From assembly GCA_963794605.1 (NCBI GenBank), contig CAWCEN010000002.1:1116001-1180000 (forward strand): a stretch of DNA of 64,000 nucleotides, read 5' to 3'. The translations under genes were made by a program, and so were the position numbers. This DNA comes from VAXT01 sp963794605 (lineage in GTDB: Bacteria > Actinomycetota > Thermoleophilia > Gaiellales > Gaiellaceae). This document shows, piece by piece, positions 26,595-34,984 of the stretch; position 1 is the first letter of the stretch; every line of letters starts with the position of its first letter. Below the pieces are notes generated by a model. That model had not been told where the DNA came from, made no database searches, and saw only the letters and a program-made list of their open reading frames with translations.

Positions 26595-26735
26595 ATGGCC
26601 GCCAAGTTCGTGGCAGCCATCGACCACGGCACGAGCAGCACACGCTGCATCCTCTTCGACGCGCGAGGCGTCCCCGTCGCGCCATCATTGCACCTGCACG
26701 ACGGGAGTTGTCCAATAAGCACCGAAAGGAAGCAG
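26595..26735 (+). pseudogene. Glycerol kinase (glpK) N-terminal stub
   Basis: The first 25 codons read MAAKFVAAIDHGTSSTRC then ILFDARG, the phosphate-binding loop of FGGY glycerol kinases. After that the similarity stops, and the frame runs through about 22 unrelated codons directly into the AhpD-like gene. The remaining ~470 residues of a kinase are absent. This is a deletion scar; if translated it would add 47 residues to the next protein. Confidence 0.75.
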
Positions 26736-27224
26736 ATGGCTGACGATGTCCAGGTGGAGAACCGCCGGCTCGACGCGAGCGAAAACGAGGCGCTGATCGG
26801 CATGGCCCGGATGGGCGCGGATGCGTTCGGGTACACGGCCGACCTGCGGATCGACCGCCACCTCGCTCAGCTCCTTCGCCTGCGAGTTTCGCAACTCAAC
26901 AACTGCACCTACTGCCTCAACCTGCATTACGAGGCGGCGCGCGAGGCGGGCATCCCCCGGGCGAAGATCGACACCCTGACGGCGTGGTGGGAGACCGAGC
27001 TTCACTCCGAGGCGGAGCAGGCTGCGCTCCGCTATGCCGAGGCGCTCACCCGTATCGCCGATACCGACCGGGACGCGGCGTTCCAACGCTTCCACGACGC
27101 GCTCGCCGAGAGCTTCAGCCCCGAGGAGATCCTCGAGATCGTCGGCGTCGTCGTCAACATGAACGTCTGGACCCGGATCAAGCTCGCCGAGGGCGCGATG
27201 CCGGGCCCGGCAAGTCCACGCTGA
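26736..27224 (+). CDS. Carboxymuconolactone decarboxylase / AhpD-like protein
   Basis: 162 aa from ATG 26736, which has a GAAAGGAAG site. An in-frame upstream ATG belongs to the glycerol-kinase stub. The CMD fold is shown by LAQLLRLRVSQLNNCTYCLNLHYEAAREAG, whose CxxC plus His is the AhpD-type redox site. These proteins act as alkylhydroperoxidases or decarboxylases; with MsrA immediately downstream (49 bases) an oxidative-stress role is plausible. Confidence 0.85.
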   Translation: MADDVQVENRRLDASENEALIGMARMGADAFGYTADLRIDRHLAQLLRLRVSQLNNCTYCLNLHYEAAREAGIPRAKIDTLTAWWETELHSEAEQAALRYAEALTRIADTDRDAAFQRFHDALAESFSPEEILEIVGVVVNMNVWTRIKLAEGAMPGPASPR

Positions 27225-27272
27225 CGGATACAGTGAGCTCGGACGGCTCGTCGAACGAGGAGGTGGCGGCAC

Positions 27273-27791
27273 ATGGACGGAGTCGAGAAGGCGATCCTTG
27301 CCGGCGGCTGCTTCTGGGGCATGCAGGATCTCATCCGCAAGCGGCCGGGCGTTGTGTCGACGAGGGTGGGCTACAGCGGCGGCGACGTCGCGAACGCGAC
27401 GTACAGGGACCACGGTACGCACGCCGAGGCGATCGAGATCGTTTTCGACCCCGAGCAGATCTCGTATCGAGACCTGCTGGAGCTCTTCTTCCAGATCCAC
27501 GACCCGACGACGCGGAATCGTCAGGGCAACGACGTTGGGACGAGCTATCGCTCGGCGATCTTCTATCTCGACGAGGAACAGCGCAGAGTGGCCGAGGACA
27601 CGATCGCCGACGTTGAAGCGTCGGGCCTCTGGCCCGGGAAGGTCGTCACCGAGGTGACGCCGGCCGGACCGTTCTGGGAAGCCGAGCCCGAGCATCAGGA
27701 TTATCTCGAGCGGTATCCGAACGGGTACACGTGCCACTTTCCACGCCCGGATTGGGTTCTCCCGCGTCGAACGGAATCGGTTCCGGGCTAG
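27273..27791 (+). CDS. msrA: Peptide-methionine (S)-S-oxide reductase MsrA
   Basis: 172 aa. The catalytic motif GGCFWGMQDLI (Cys13), GYSGGDVANATY and the EAIEIVFDPEQISY segment are diagnostic of MsrA. The enzyme repairs S-methionine sulfoxide in proteins. A second Cys occurs near the end (YTCHF) and may serve in recycling. ATG 27273 has an AGGAGG site nine bases upstream. The stop is 15 bases from the convergent histidine-kinase end. Confidence 0.95.
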   Translation: MDGVEKAILAGGCFWGMQDLIRKRPGVVSTRVGYSGGDVANATYRDHGTHAEAIEIVFDPEQISYRDLLELFFQIHDPTTRNRQGNDVGTSYRSAIFYLDEEQRRVAEDTIADVEASGLWPGKVVTEVTPAGPFWEAEPEHQDYLERYPNGYTCHFPRPDWVLPRRTESVPG

Positions 27792-27806
27792 GCACGCTTC
27801 CGCACG

Positions 27807-28934
27807 CTAGGAACTCTGCCCCATTGCACTCACGAGGCGTTCGCCAGGGAGCGAACTGGCGGGGGGTAGTTGCACCGTGGCGCGGAGCCCGCCAGCGGCC
27901 CGGGGGTTGAGGGTGAGGGTTCCGTCGTGTGCTTGGGTGATGCTCTTGACGATTGCCAGGCCGAGGCCGACACCCGCGTGGTCGGTGCGTATGCGTTCGG
28001 TGCCGCGAAGAAACGGCTCGGCAAGCGTGGAAACGAACTGTGGGGTGAGCCTCTCGCCGGTGTTCTCGACAGTGAGCACCGCACTCTTGGGGTGAACGTT
28101 GGTCGTTACCCACACGCTGCCCTGTGCAGGCAGGTTGTGGACGATCGCGTTGTGCACGAGGTTCGTGCTCAACTGCAGCAGGAGCGCGTGTGAGCCGATG
28201 GTGGGGGTCATGTCGCCGGAGGTCTCGATGGTGAGGCCGCGTTTTTCCGCGAGGGGGAGGAGCGTTTCAGCGGCTTCCTCCGCTATGAGGGACAGGTCGA
28301 CGTGTTCTCGGGTGAAGGACCGTTGGTCGGCGCGGCTGAGCAGGAGCAATGCTTCGGTGAGGTCGATCGCTCGGGTGTTGACGGCATGGAGGCGGTCGAC
28401 GAGCTCGCCCGTGTCGCGGCTCGGATCGTTGCGGGCCACGTCGAGAAGAGTCTGCGTGATCGCCAGCGGGGTGCGCAGCTCGTGCGAGGCGTTGGCTGAG
28501 AATCTCTGCTGTTCGGCGACGTGTGCTTCGAGCCGCGCGAGCATGGTGTCGAAGGCGTCGGCGAGTTCGCGGAACTCGTCGTTGCGGCCTTCCAACTGGA
28601 TCCGGTGGGAGAGCGACCCGGTTGCGGCCATGCGTGTGGCGTCCGTGATGCGGGTCACCGGGGCGAGCATGCGGCCGGCGAGAAGCCACCCTCCCACGAG
28701 ACCGAACACGAGCAGGAACGCCAGCACGATTGCTGCGGTCGGCGCAAACTCGCGCAGGAGGGCATCGTGACTTTCCACAATGAAGATCACACCGGGGTGC
28801 ACACCACGCGAAAGGGACACGTACATGGCCGCGAGCAGCACGGCGCCTGCCAGCATGAGGAACCCGGCGTAGCTCAGGGTGAGCTTGAGGCGAACACTCA
28901 GACCAGTGGCTCTATCCAAGCTCTTCTCTTTCAC
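27807..28934 (-). CDS. Sensor histidine kinase, VanS/EnvZ-like
   Basis: About 375 aa from GTG 28934 (TTG 28919 also possible). Two TM helices (about 15-37 and 62-86) frame a short extracytoplasmic loop. HAMP (RMLAPVTRITDATRMAATGSL), HisKA with SANASHELRTPLAITQTLLDV and HATPase with NLVHNAIVHN and GVGLGLAIVKSI follow. The start overlaps the end of the OmpR-type regulator gene by 23 bases, so the two form a classical regulator-kinase operon. With VanY divergent, the set resembles a cell-wall-stress or VanRS system; no vanHAX genes are near. Confidence 0.9.
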   Translation of the reverse strand: MKEKSLDRATGLSVRLKLTLSYAGFLMLAGAVLLAAMYVSLSRGVHPGVIFIVESHDALLREFAPTAAIVLAFLLVFGLVGGWLLAGRMLAPVTRITDATRMAATGSLSHRIQLEGRNDEFRELADAFDTMLARLEAHVAEQQRFSANASHELRTPLAITQTLLDVARNDPSRDTGELVDRLHAVNTRAIDLTEALLLLSRADQRSFTREHVDLSLIAEEAAETLLPLAEKRGLTIETSGDMTPTIGSHALLLQLSTNLVHNAIVHNLPAQGSVWVTTNVHPKSAVLTVENTGERLTPQFVSTLAEPFLRGTERIRTDHAGVGLGLAIVKSITQAHDGTLTLNPRAAGGLRATVQLPPASSLPGERLVSAMGQSS

Positions 28935-29607
28935 GCTCGGTGCCTGGTTGTGTGTCGATGCGGTAGCCGACGCCGGACACGGTCGCGACGATCCAGGGTT
29001 CGCCGAGGCGTTTGCGGAGTCCCGAGATCGTGATGCGCACGGCGTTGGTGAACGGGTCTGCGTTCTCATCCCACGCCCGTTGCAGGAGCTCTTCGGCGCT
29101 GACGACACCGCCTTCGGCGGCGACGAGGACTTCGAGTACTGCGAACTGCTTTCTGGTCAGCGCGACGTAGCGGCCGTCGCGGTAGACCTCGCGGCGGAAC
29201 GGATCCAGCCGCAGACCTGCGAGCTCTCGCACCGGCGGCCTGGTGTGGGCGCGCCTGCGGTCGAGCGCTCTGAGCCGGAGCACGAGCTCTCGGAGCTCGA
29301 ACGGCTTCGTGAGGTAGTCGTCGGCGCCGAGCTCGAACCCGGTGGCCTTGTCGTCGAGACGGTCGGCGGCGGTGAGCATGAGGATCGGCATGCCGCTGCC
29401 GGAGGCGACGATGCGGTCGGCGATCTCGTCGCCGGTAGGTCCGGGAATGTCGCGGTCGAGGACGGCGATGTCGTAGGCGTTGACGCTCAGCAGCTCCAGA
29501 GCGGTGTCGCCGTCACCTGCGACGTCCGCCGCGATCGCTTCCAGGCGTAGCCCATCGCGGATGGCCTCTGCCATATAGAGCTCGTCCTCGACGAGCAACA
29601 CACGCAT
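28912..29607 (-). CDS. OmpR/VanR-family response regulator
   Basis: 231 aa. The receiver has LLVEDE, Asp51 in AVLDRDIPGPTG, LMLTAAD and DDYLTKPFELREL. A C-terminal winged helix (about 130-225) contains LTRKQFAVLEVLVAAEGGVVSAEELLQRAWD and the recognition helix FTNAVRITISGLRKRLG. DNA-binding transcription factor. ATG 29607; the divergent VanY-like gene begins 86 bases away and is a likely target. Confidence 0.92.
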   Translation of the reverse strand: MRVLLVEDELYMAEAIRDGLRLEAIAADVAGDGDTALELLSVNAYDIAVLDRDIPGPTGDEIADRIVASGSGMPILMLTAADRLDDKATGFELGADDYLTKPFELRELVLRLRALDRRRAHTRPPVRELAGLRLDPFRREVYRDGRYVALTRKQFAVLEVLVAAEGGVVSAEELLQRAWDENADPFTNAVRITISGLRKRLGEPWIVATVSGVGYRIDTQPGTEREREELG

Positions 29608-29693
29608 GCCCCGATGCTACGAGCTGGCGCATGTCGTCGGCATATCGAAAACCAGATACGTGCTGGCAACACGGCACTGCCTTGACTGGGGGA

Positions 29694-30344
29694 ATGACCT
29701 ACAGCAAACGAGCACGAACAACGTCCCGCCGGATTCGGATTCGCAGGATCCGCGTCGCTGGCTTGCTAGTCGTCATCGCGGCGATCGCCGCAGCTCTCGG
29801 CTCCCAGCTGCTGGCGTCCTCGCCCTCGTCCTCGACGGCCGCACTACCCATCGACGTCCTTCGCACTGAGCATCGTGGTGCGCTTGGCGAGGCTGACGGT
29901 GTCGTCCCCGACGGCACGACGGTCTTTGATGACGACACTCCGGGTGTAGCCAACCTTGATCCAGCTCTTCTGGGTGCACTGCGGCAAGCTGCAACGGATG
30001 CCGCAGACGACGGCGTCGAGTTCTTCGTCGATAGCGGCTGGCGTTCCCCCGAGTACCAGGAACAACTACTCCATGACGCGGTCTCGAAGTACGGCTCAGA
30101 GAAGGAAGCTGCCCGATGGGTGGCCACCCCCAACACGTCTGCCCACGTGTCGGGGGACGCGGTCGACATTGGGCCCTTCGATGCCACGGCGTGGCTGTCC
30201 GAGCACGGCGCCGAGTACGGGCTATGCCAGATCTACAGCAACGAGCCCTGGCACTACGAAGTGCGCCCCGAAGCCTTCGATCACGGTTGCCCGTCCATGT
30301 ACGCCGACCCTACGCACGATCCAAGAGTTGGGGGAAGCCCCTAA
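29694..30344 (+). CDS. D-alanyl-D-alanine carboxypeptidase, VanY-like (M15B)
   Basis: 216 aa. An N-terminal Arg-rich start and TM/signal anchor (about 21-41) are followed by a peptidase M15 domain. VDSGWRSPEYQ is followed by the zinc motif SAHVSGDAVDIG (His151, Asp158) and the catalytic/ligand EPWHYE (Glu184, His187). It removes the terminal D-Ala from cell-wall precursors outside the membrane, and in van clusters lowers glycopeptide binding. It is divergent from the VanR-like regulator and followed by a terminator-like hairpin. Confidence 0.88.
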   Translation: MTYSKRARTTSRRIRIRRIRVAGLLVVIAAIAAALGSQLLASSPSSSTAALPIDVLRTEHRGALGEADGVVPDGTTVFDDDTPGVANLDPALLGALRQAATDAADDGVEFFVDSGWRSPEYQEQLLHDAVSKYGSEKEAARWVATPNTSAHVSGDAVDIGPFDATAWLSEHGAEYGLCQIYSNEPWHYEVRPEAFDHGCPSMYADPTHDPRVGGSP

Positions 30345-30398
30345 ACCCTGCCTGCTCAACACCACCGTACGTGCGATTAGGAGCAAGTCGGACTGAGC

Positions 30399-30424
30399 AA
30401 AAAGGCCGCTATGCGGGGGTTTTT
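30399..30424 (+). terminator. Terminator-like hairpin after vanY-like gene
   Basis: AAAAAGG-CCGC-TAT-GCGG-GGGTTTTT: a short GC stem flanked by A5 and T5 tracts, 55 bases after the VanY-like stop. The layout suits a rho-independent terminator in either direction, although the GG/GGG positions do not pair. Confidence 0.55.
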
Positions 30425-30433
30425 CAGAGCCGT

Positions 30434-30586
30434 CTTCCGGACTCGAACCGGAGACCCCCTCCTCACCATGAACGTGAGGAGGGGTCGATTCATGCGGGCT
30501 TCCGCGTAATGGTGCGAGTTTGCGTGTCTCGCGCGTCGCCGCTCTCTGTCGCGTTTTGCGTGGCCGTGCGACCTCAGTGCGACCTT
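30434..30586 (-). repeat. Repeat R1: tRNA-Thr 3'-half copy, possible att site
   Basis: On the minus strand it contains GGTGAGGAGGGGGTC followed by a T-arm-like CCGGTTCGAGTCCGG, matching the 3' half of the tRNA-Thr gene at 37077 apart from swapped T-stem pairs and one core change. On its other side it continues ~120 bases in common with R2 (32933-33084), including the doubled GTGCGACC motif at 30566-30582. It also forms a perfect CCCCTCCTCAC/GTGAGGAGGGG hairpin. Interpreted as an attachment-site remnant of an element that used tRNA-Thr. Confidence 0.6.
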
Positions 30587-30671
30587 GATTCGGAGGGTGG
30601 GCTCCCAAGAACAACGGCGGCTGCTGTCATCAAGGCAGCAGCTGATTGCGTCCCGACTTCAACCGCGCCGA

Positions 30672-31568
30672 TCAGGCCATCGGCGACGCGCGGTCGTCGA
30701 CGTCGCGGGTCGACGCGTGCGCGGCTTCGGCGTCCTGGGTTGCCGCCCACGTCGCGAGCAGGCGCATCGCGTCGTGCGACGGGGTGCCGGGCTCGACGGA
30801 GTAGATGAACAGCAGCTGGTCCTCATCGGCCAGTCGCATCGCCTCGAAGTGGATCTTCATCTCGCCGACGACGGGGTGCCGATAGCGCTTCGTACCGGAG
30901 TTGCGGGTGGCTACGTCGTGTTCGGCCCACCACGTGCGGAACTCGGGGCTGGCCATCGAGAGCTCGCCGATGAGCTCGCGCAGCTGCGGATCGTCAGGGT
31001 GCTGGGCAGCGTCGTGGCGCAGGATCGCGACGTTTTCGCGCGCCACGACGGGCCAGTCGAGGTAGAGCTCGCGGGTCGCGGGGTCGAGGAAGATCCAGCG
31101 AGCGTGGTTGCGCTCGCGCGGCGGCCGGGCGTCGAAATCGGTCAGCAGGGCGCGCGCCATCCGGTTCGTCGCGAGGATGTCCATTCGCCGGCCTAGGACG
31201 AACGCGGGCTGGTCGAGCCCGTCCATCAGCATCTGGACACTCGGCCGGACCTCTGTCGGGGCGCCTGCGTCGGGTGTCGCGAACGGGTTCCGCGGTGGCC
31301 GGGCGAGCGCGATGAGATGCGCGCGCTCAGTGTCATCGAGCCGCAGTGCCCGGGCGAGCGCATCGAGCACGGACTCCGAGGGCGTCAGATCGCGTCCCTG
31401 CTCCAGACGGACGTAGTAGTCGACGCTGACGCCCGCCAACATCGCGAGTTCCTCGCGTCGGAGCCCGGGTACGCGCCGCTGACCGCCCGACGGCAGGCCG
31501 ACGTCTTCGGGCCGCAGCCGGTCTCGTCGGGATTTCAGGAACTCGCGCAGCTCCGCCTTCGGGGCCAT
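30672..31568 (-). CDS. XRE-family regulator with MmyB-like ligand-binding domain
   Basis: 298 aa. The N-terminal helix-turn-helix has RRVPGLRREELAMLAGVSVDYYVRLEQGRDLTPS, the signature of this family. A PAS-like MmyB ligand domain (about 105-275) includes ILATNRMARALL and ELIGELSMASPEFRTWWAEHDV. Actinobacterial relatives control adjacent oxidoreductase or antibiotic genes. It is divergent from the VOC gene at 31714, which could be its target. It lies between repeats R1 and R2, so it may belong to an acquired segment. Confidence 0.9.
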   Translation of the reverse strand: MAPKAELREFLKSRRDRLRPEDVGLPSGGQRRVPGLRREELAMLAGVSVDYYVRLEQGRDLTPSESVLDALARALRLDDTERAHLIALARPPRNPFATPDAGAPTEVRPSVQMLMDGLDQPAFVLGRRMDILATNRMARALLTDFDARPPRERNHARWIFLDPATRELYLDWPVVARENVAILRHDAAQHPDDPQLRELIGELSMASPEFRTWWAEHDVATRNSGTKRYRHPVVGEMKIHFEAMRLADEDQLLFIYSVEPGTPSHDAMRLLATWAATQDAEAAHASTRDVDDRASPMA

Positions 31569-31713
31569 CGCGAAAGTATCGCTCCTCGGGGAGCCCGCCG
31601 GGTGGGTCGACGCGTCCCAGGAAGACGCCGCCCCAGGTGCGGCCCGACTCTTTTCCGAAGCGGTCCGATGGTGTCAGATGGCCGGCAGTAAACGACCTCG
31701 AGAGGAGAACACC

Positions 31714-32121
31714 ATGCCCATCGAGCTCAGCCACGACCACGTCGCGATCCGCGCCGTCGACTATGCCGGCACCATCGCCTGGTACCGAGACAAGCTCGAC
31801 TTCGCCGTCGATCAGGAGTGGCCGTTCGGCGGCATGCAGCTCGCCTACCTCAGCAACGGCACCGCCAAGATCGAGATCCTCGGCGGCGCCGCGGCCGAGC
31901 CCCACACCACGATCGACTCGCTCGATGACAGCTTCGGCGTCGAGGAGTACCACCACTTCTGCCTGAACGTCGCCGACGTCGACGCGACGCTCGCAGAGCT
32001 TCGTTCCCGCGGCGTCGAGGTCCTTGGCGACGCCATCGACCTCAAGGCGATCGACCGCCGCCTGGGCTTCCTCAAGGACAACAACGACAACATCATCGAG
32101 CTCGCCTCGCCGCTGCGTTGA
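31714..32121 (+). CDS. VOC (glyoxalase/bleomycin resistance/dioxygenase) family protein
   Basis: 135 aa forming two beta-alpha-beta-beta-beta units. The probable metal ligands are His in LSHDHVAIRAVDY, His in EYHHFCLNVADV and Glu in NIIELASP. FYxxxLGF-like WYRDKLDFAVDQEW identifies the family. The chemistry (lyase, dioxygenase or binding) cannot be deduced. ATG 31714 follows GAGAGGAG. It is divergent from the MmyB-type regulator and precedes a TMEM175-like gene. Confidence 0.88.
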   Translation: MPIELSHDHVAIRAVDYAGTIAWYRDKLDFAVDQEWPFGGMQLAYLSNGTAKIEILGGAAAEPHTTIDSLDDSFGVEEYHHFCLNVADVDATLAELRSRGVEVLGDAIDLKAIDRRLGFLKDNNDNIIELASPLR

Positions 32122-32215
32122 CAGGCGGGTACGCCCACAAGGCACGATTGGCGGGGTTGCGCATATCGCGCAAACCACCAGAGGGCAGGACCGGCATACC
32201 TGCGCCGTTGGAACC

Positions 32216-32929
32216 ATGCGCGCGTCCCCGCCACCCGTGACACGCAACCGGCGGCTGACCGAGAGCGGACGCGTCGAGGCCTTCAGCGACGCCGTCATCG
32301 CGATCACGATCACCCTCCTCGTTCTCGAGATCCACCGGCCGGCGCTCGACGAGCCCGAGCTCGGGAGGCACCTGCTCGAACGGTGGCCCGACTACGGTGC
32401 CTTCGCCGTCTCCTTCGTCTACGTCGGCGTCATCTGGCTCAACCACCACGCACTCTTCGCACGCATCCGTAACGTCGACCTCGGCCTCAACTCGATCAAC
32501 CTGCTGATCCTTGCCACCACCGCGCTCCTGCCGTTTCCGACCGGCGTCCTCGCCGGAGCCTTCAGCGAGGGCGCGTCCGGCAGCCGGGAGGCGGCAGTCG
32601 TCCTGTACGCGATCGTCGGCACCCTCGTGTCCGCCGCCTGGATTCCGGTCTTCCCCTATCTCGCCCGACGCCCTGACCTCCTGCTCGACCCGAAGGACGC
32701 CGGGGTGTTCGCCAAGCAGAACTCACGACCGCTGATGGGGGTGGCCAGCTACCTGCTGGCCGCGGTGCTCGGCTACTGCGTCTCGCCTTTGCTCGGCCTC
32801 GTCTTGTTCGTCTGGATGATCGCCTACCACGCGATCACGAGTGAGGGACTGCACTCCAACCGTCTCGCGCAGGCGTTCACGCGAACTCGGCTCTTCGAAG
32901 AAGTCACGGACCCGAGCAGCGACTTCTGA
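32216..32929 (+). CDS. TMEM175-family (DUF1211) potassium channel-like protein
   Basis: 237 aa, six TM segments. The first helix carries the family signature RVEAFSDAVIAITITLLVLEI (FSDAVxAI lines the pore in bacterial TMEM175). WLNHHALF and a second long helix pair follow. Bacterial members are six-TM tetrameric K+-permeable channels in the cytoplasmic membrane. The stop (TGA 32927-32929) is four bases before repeat R2, so the gene marks the edge of the R1-R2 segment. Confidence 0.9.
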   Translation: MRASPPPVTRNRRLTESGRVEAFSDAVIAITITLLVLEIHRPALDEPELGRHLLERWPDYGAFAVSFVYVGVIWLNHHALFARIRNVDLGLNSINLLILATTALLPFPTGVLAGAFSEGASGSREAAVVLYAIVGTLVSAAWIPVFPYLARRPDLLLDPKDAGVFAKQNSRPLMGVASYLLAAVLGYCVSPLLGLVLFVWMIAYHAITSEGLHSNRLAQAFTRTRLFEEVTDPSSDF

Positions 32930-32932
32930 AGC

Positions 32933-33084
32933 CTTCCGGACTCGAACCGGAGACCCCCTCCTTACCGTGAACGTGAGGAGGGGGCCGACTCATGTCGGGT
33001 TCGGCTCAACGACGCGGCTTGGCGTTCCTCTCCGGTCGCCGCTCGTCGTCGCGTCTTGCGTCGCCGTGCGACCTTGGTGCGACC
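32933..33084 (-). repeat. Repeat R2: tRNA-Thr 3'-half copy, possible att site
   Basis: The minus strand reads GGTAAGGAGGGGGTC (32966 to 32952), identical over 15 bases to the tRNA-Thr anticodon/variable region, then CCGGTTCGAGTCCGG as a T-arm with compensated stem pairs. About 150 bases are shared with R1 at roughly three-quarters identity, ending in the doubled GTGCGACC motif. Only the 3' half of the tRNA is present, as expected for an att duplicate. Confidence 0.65.
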
Positions 33085-33192
33085 CGGGGGTGGTGCTGCG
33101 GTCAGGCGGCGGTGTAGCGTGCGGCATGCGCCCGATTACAACCAAAGACCTCTTTAACACTCTCACTGGCGGCGCTTGCGACGTCGATCACG

Positions 33193-34164
33193 ATGCACGC
33201 GTTTGACCGCGGCACGGTCGAGCGCTTCGCGACGCTGCCGCCGGGCGAGGCATACCCGGAGGGGATCGACGCGGACTCCGACGGCAATGTCTACGTCGTC
33301 ACGGTAGGGGCGAACAAGTCGGACACGAGCCCCGGAAGTCTTTTTGTTTTCGACCCGAACGGCAAGCTCCTGCGGACGGTCCACCTGCAGGGCACCAGTC
33401 CCTGGCTGCTCGACCTGCGGTTCCAACCGAACACGGGCAGGTTGCTCGTCGTCGATTACAGAAAACCGAACGTCTTCACCGTCGATCCCGAGACTGGCGC
33501 CACCTCCGTGTTCATGACCGTCACGGGCGAGGACCCCGGCCTCGACGGGTTGACGTTCGATGCGGATGGCAACGTGTACGTGACCGCCGCGCACCAAGGC
33601 GTTATTTGGAGAGTCGGCAAGGACGGCGGTGCAGCCACGGCCTGGGTCACGAGCCCGCTTCTCAAGCCAACGAGGCCGCCGCCCGCCATCGGTGCAAACG
33701 GCCTCGCGTTCAATACGAAGCACACAGCGCTGTTCGTCGCCAACACCGCACAAGACACCATCGTCAAGATCCCGGTGAGCGGCTCACCACTCGAGCCCGG
33801 CACACCGGAGGTCTTCGTCAACCGTGCGGGCGGTGGACCTGACGGCATCATCATTGATGAGCACGACAACCTCTGGATCGCGTGCAACCAGTCCGACGAG
33901 GTGATGGTGCTCGAGCCGACGCAGGGCCGGGTGATCGCGAAGCTCGGCGATTTCGGCGGGATCGATGAGGACGGCGCGCCCATCGGCTTTCTCTGGTCGA
34001 ACAGCCTCGTCTTCCACGGCGATGACGTGCTGGTCACCAACCTCTCGGCAGACATCGGTGCCACGGAATCCAGTCTGCGGACCGTTGATGGACCGTGGGC
34101 GGCGGAGGTGAAACTCCACACGGTGTCCAAAATCAAGAAGCATCTACCGGGCGTTCCCGAGTGA
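33193..34164 (+). CDS. SMP-30/gluconolactonase-like beta-propeller protein
   Basis: 323 aa of six-bladed propeller: YPEGIDADSDGNVYVVT, LLDLRFQPNTGRLLVVDY, LDGLTFDADGNVYVTA, GANGLAFNTKHTALFVAN, PDGIIIDEHDNLWIACN and NSLVFHGDDVLVTNL. ATG 33193 has no ribosome-binding site. In the same frame, codons upstream read SLTLSLAALATSIT, which looks like a signal peptide core, but no start codon precedes it. An ATG at 33126 in another frame would supply the missing start. A lost base near 33140-33160 is therefore likely, and export may be impaired. Confidence 0.78.
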   Translation: MHAFDRGTVERFATLPPGEAYPEGIDADSDGNVYVVTVGANKSDTSPGSLFVFDPNGKLLRTVHLQGTSPWLLDLRFQPNTGRLLVVDYRKPNVFTVDPETGATSVFMTVTGEDPGLDGLTFDADGNVYVTAAHQGVIWRVGKDGGAATAWVTSPLLKPTRPPPAIGANGLAFNTKHTALFVANTAQDTIVKIPVSGSPLEPGTPEVFVNRAGGGPDGIIIDEHDNLWIACNQSDEVMVLEPTQGRVIAKLGDFGGIDEDGAPIGFLWSNSLVFHGDDVLVTNLSADIGATESSLRTVDGPWAAEVKLHTVSKIKKHLPGVPE

Positions 34165-34189
34165 CCGGTGCGCTTTGGTCGCCCTTGGG

Positions 34190-34984
34190 TCAGGAGGTGA
34201 TGTCGCGGGTGCGGAACACCGCAAGGGAGACAATGGTGGCGATGACGCCGTAGACGACGACCAGCCCGAGTGCCGCACCCCAGGCGAGTTGGTCGTTTCC
34301 GCCGGCAGCGAGCGTCTCCAGCGTGCCGCCGGGCAGATAGGCGCTGGAGCTCGGCGCGACGATGGATATCAGGCTCTCCACGACCAGGAGAAAGCCGAGC
34401 CCGATGCCGATCGCAATGGCCGAACTGCGGGTGAGCACGGCGAGCATCAGACCGATAAGTCCCCAGACGAGCCCTGCGATCGTGAAGTCGAGGAAGCCCT
34501 TCCCAAGATGGGACGCGAAGTCGGTCTTCCATGCCTCGATCGGTATGCCCTCGAGCTTGGCAAGAGGCCGCGCGACGACGACGACGACGAGCGTCGTCAC
34601 CGTCGTGGCCACGATGGTGAAGACACTCAGCGCGGCAATTTTGCCGCCCAGCAGGCGCGTTCTGTTCGGATGCGCCTGGGCGAGGATGCGGATCAGTCCC
34701 GTGCTGTAGTCGGTAGCCACCGCGATCGCCCAGAGCGCGAGCAAGATCACCCCGGCCAGCCTGCTCACGGTCGGCAAGGCTGTGAGGAAGCCGCCCGGGC
34801 TGGCGATCTCGGCGACGGTATACGCGACGGCACCCTGTCCGGCTTGCGGAGCAGCGGGTGCTTTCTCAACCGACGTGAAGATGAAGATCGAGACCACACC
34901 CGCGAACACCGCCATCAGACCGATGCCTCCGAAAAGAAACGCCGGCCGCCGGATCCGGATCAGCTCCGAACGGAACGCATACAT
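34190..34984 (-). CDS. ABC-2-type transporter permease
   Basis: 264 aa with about six TM helices. LLALWAIAVATDYSTGLIRILAQAHPNRTRLLGGKIAAL is the typical ABC-2 motif after TM2. The first TM is followed by a long extracytoplasmic loop. It forms an exporter with the ATPase encoded immediately upstream, whose TGA overlaps this ATG (ATGA). The substrate is unknown; pairs of this type export peptides, antibiotics or lipids. Confidence 0.88.
   Translation of the reverse strand: MYAFRSELIRIRRPAFLFGGIGLMAVFAGVVSIFIFTSVEKAPAAPQAGQGAVAYTVAEIASPGGFLTALPTVSRLAGVILLALWAIAVATDYSTGLIRILAQAHPNRTRLLGGKIAALSVFTIVATTVTTLVVVVVARPLAKLEGIPIEAWKTDFASHLGKGFLDFTIAGLVWGLIGLMLAVLTRSSAIAIGIGLGFLLVVESLISIVAPSSSAYLPGGTLETLAAGGNDQLAWGAALGLVVVYGVIATIVSLAVFRTRDITS

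Larger units (their letters stand above)
30345..30671. other. Intergenic stretch with terminator and tRNA-Thr-derived repeat R1
   Basis: 327 bases between the VanY-like gene and the end of the MmyB-type regulator. It holds a terminator-like hairpin (30399-30424) and repeat R1 (30434-30586). A minus-strand frame crosses the stretch but encodes low-complexity residues and the tRNA-like bases, so no protein gene is called. Confidence 0.7.

Noticed and set aside
29631..30344. Longer start for the VanY-like protein
   Set aside because: The upstream residues add no signal or homology; ATG 29694 places the basic N-terminus and TM correctly.
30222..30614. 130-codon minus-strand frame crossing the vanY end and R1
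   Set aside because: It covers a terminator and tRNA-derived bases, has no domain, and its counterpart at R2 is interrupted by a stop.
30434..33084. R1 and R2 as ends of a transposon
   Set aside because: They are direct repeats that include tRNA T-arm sequence, with no inverted terminal repeats, target duplication or transposase; a tRNA att origin fits better.
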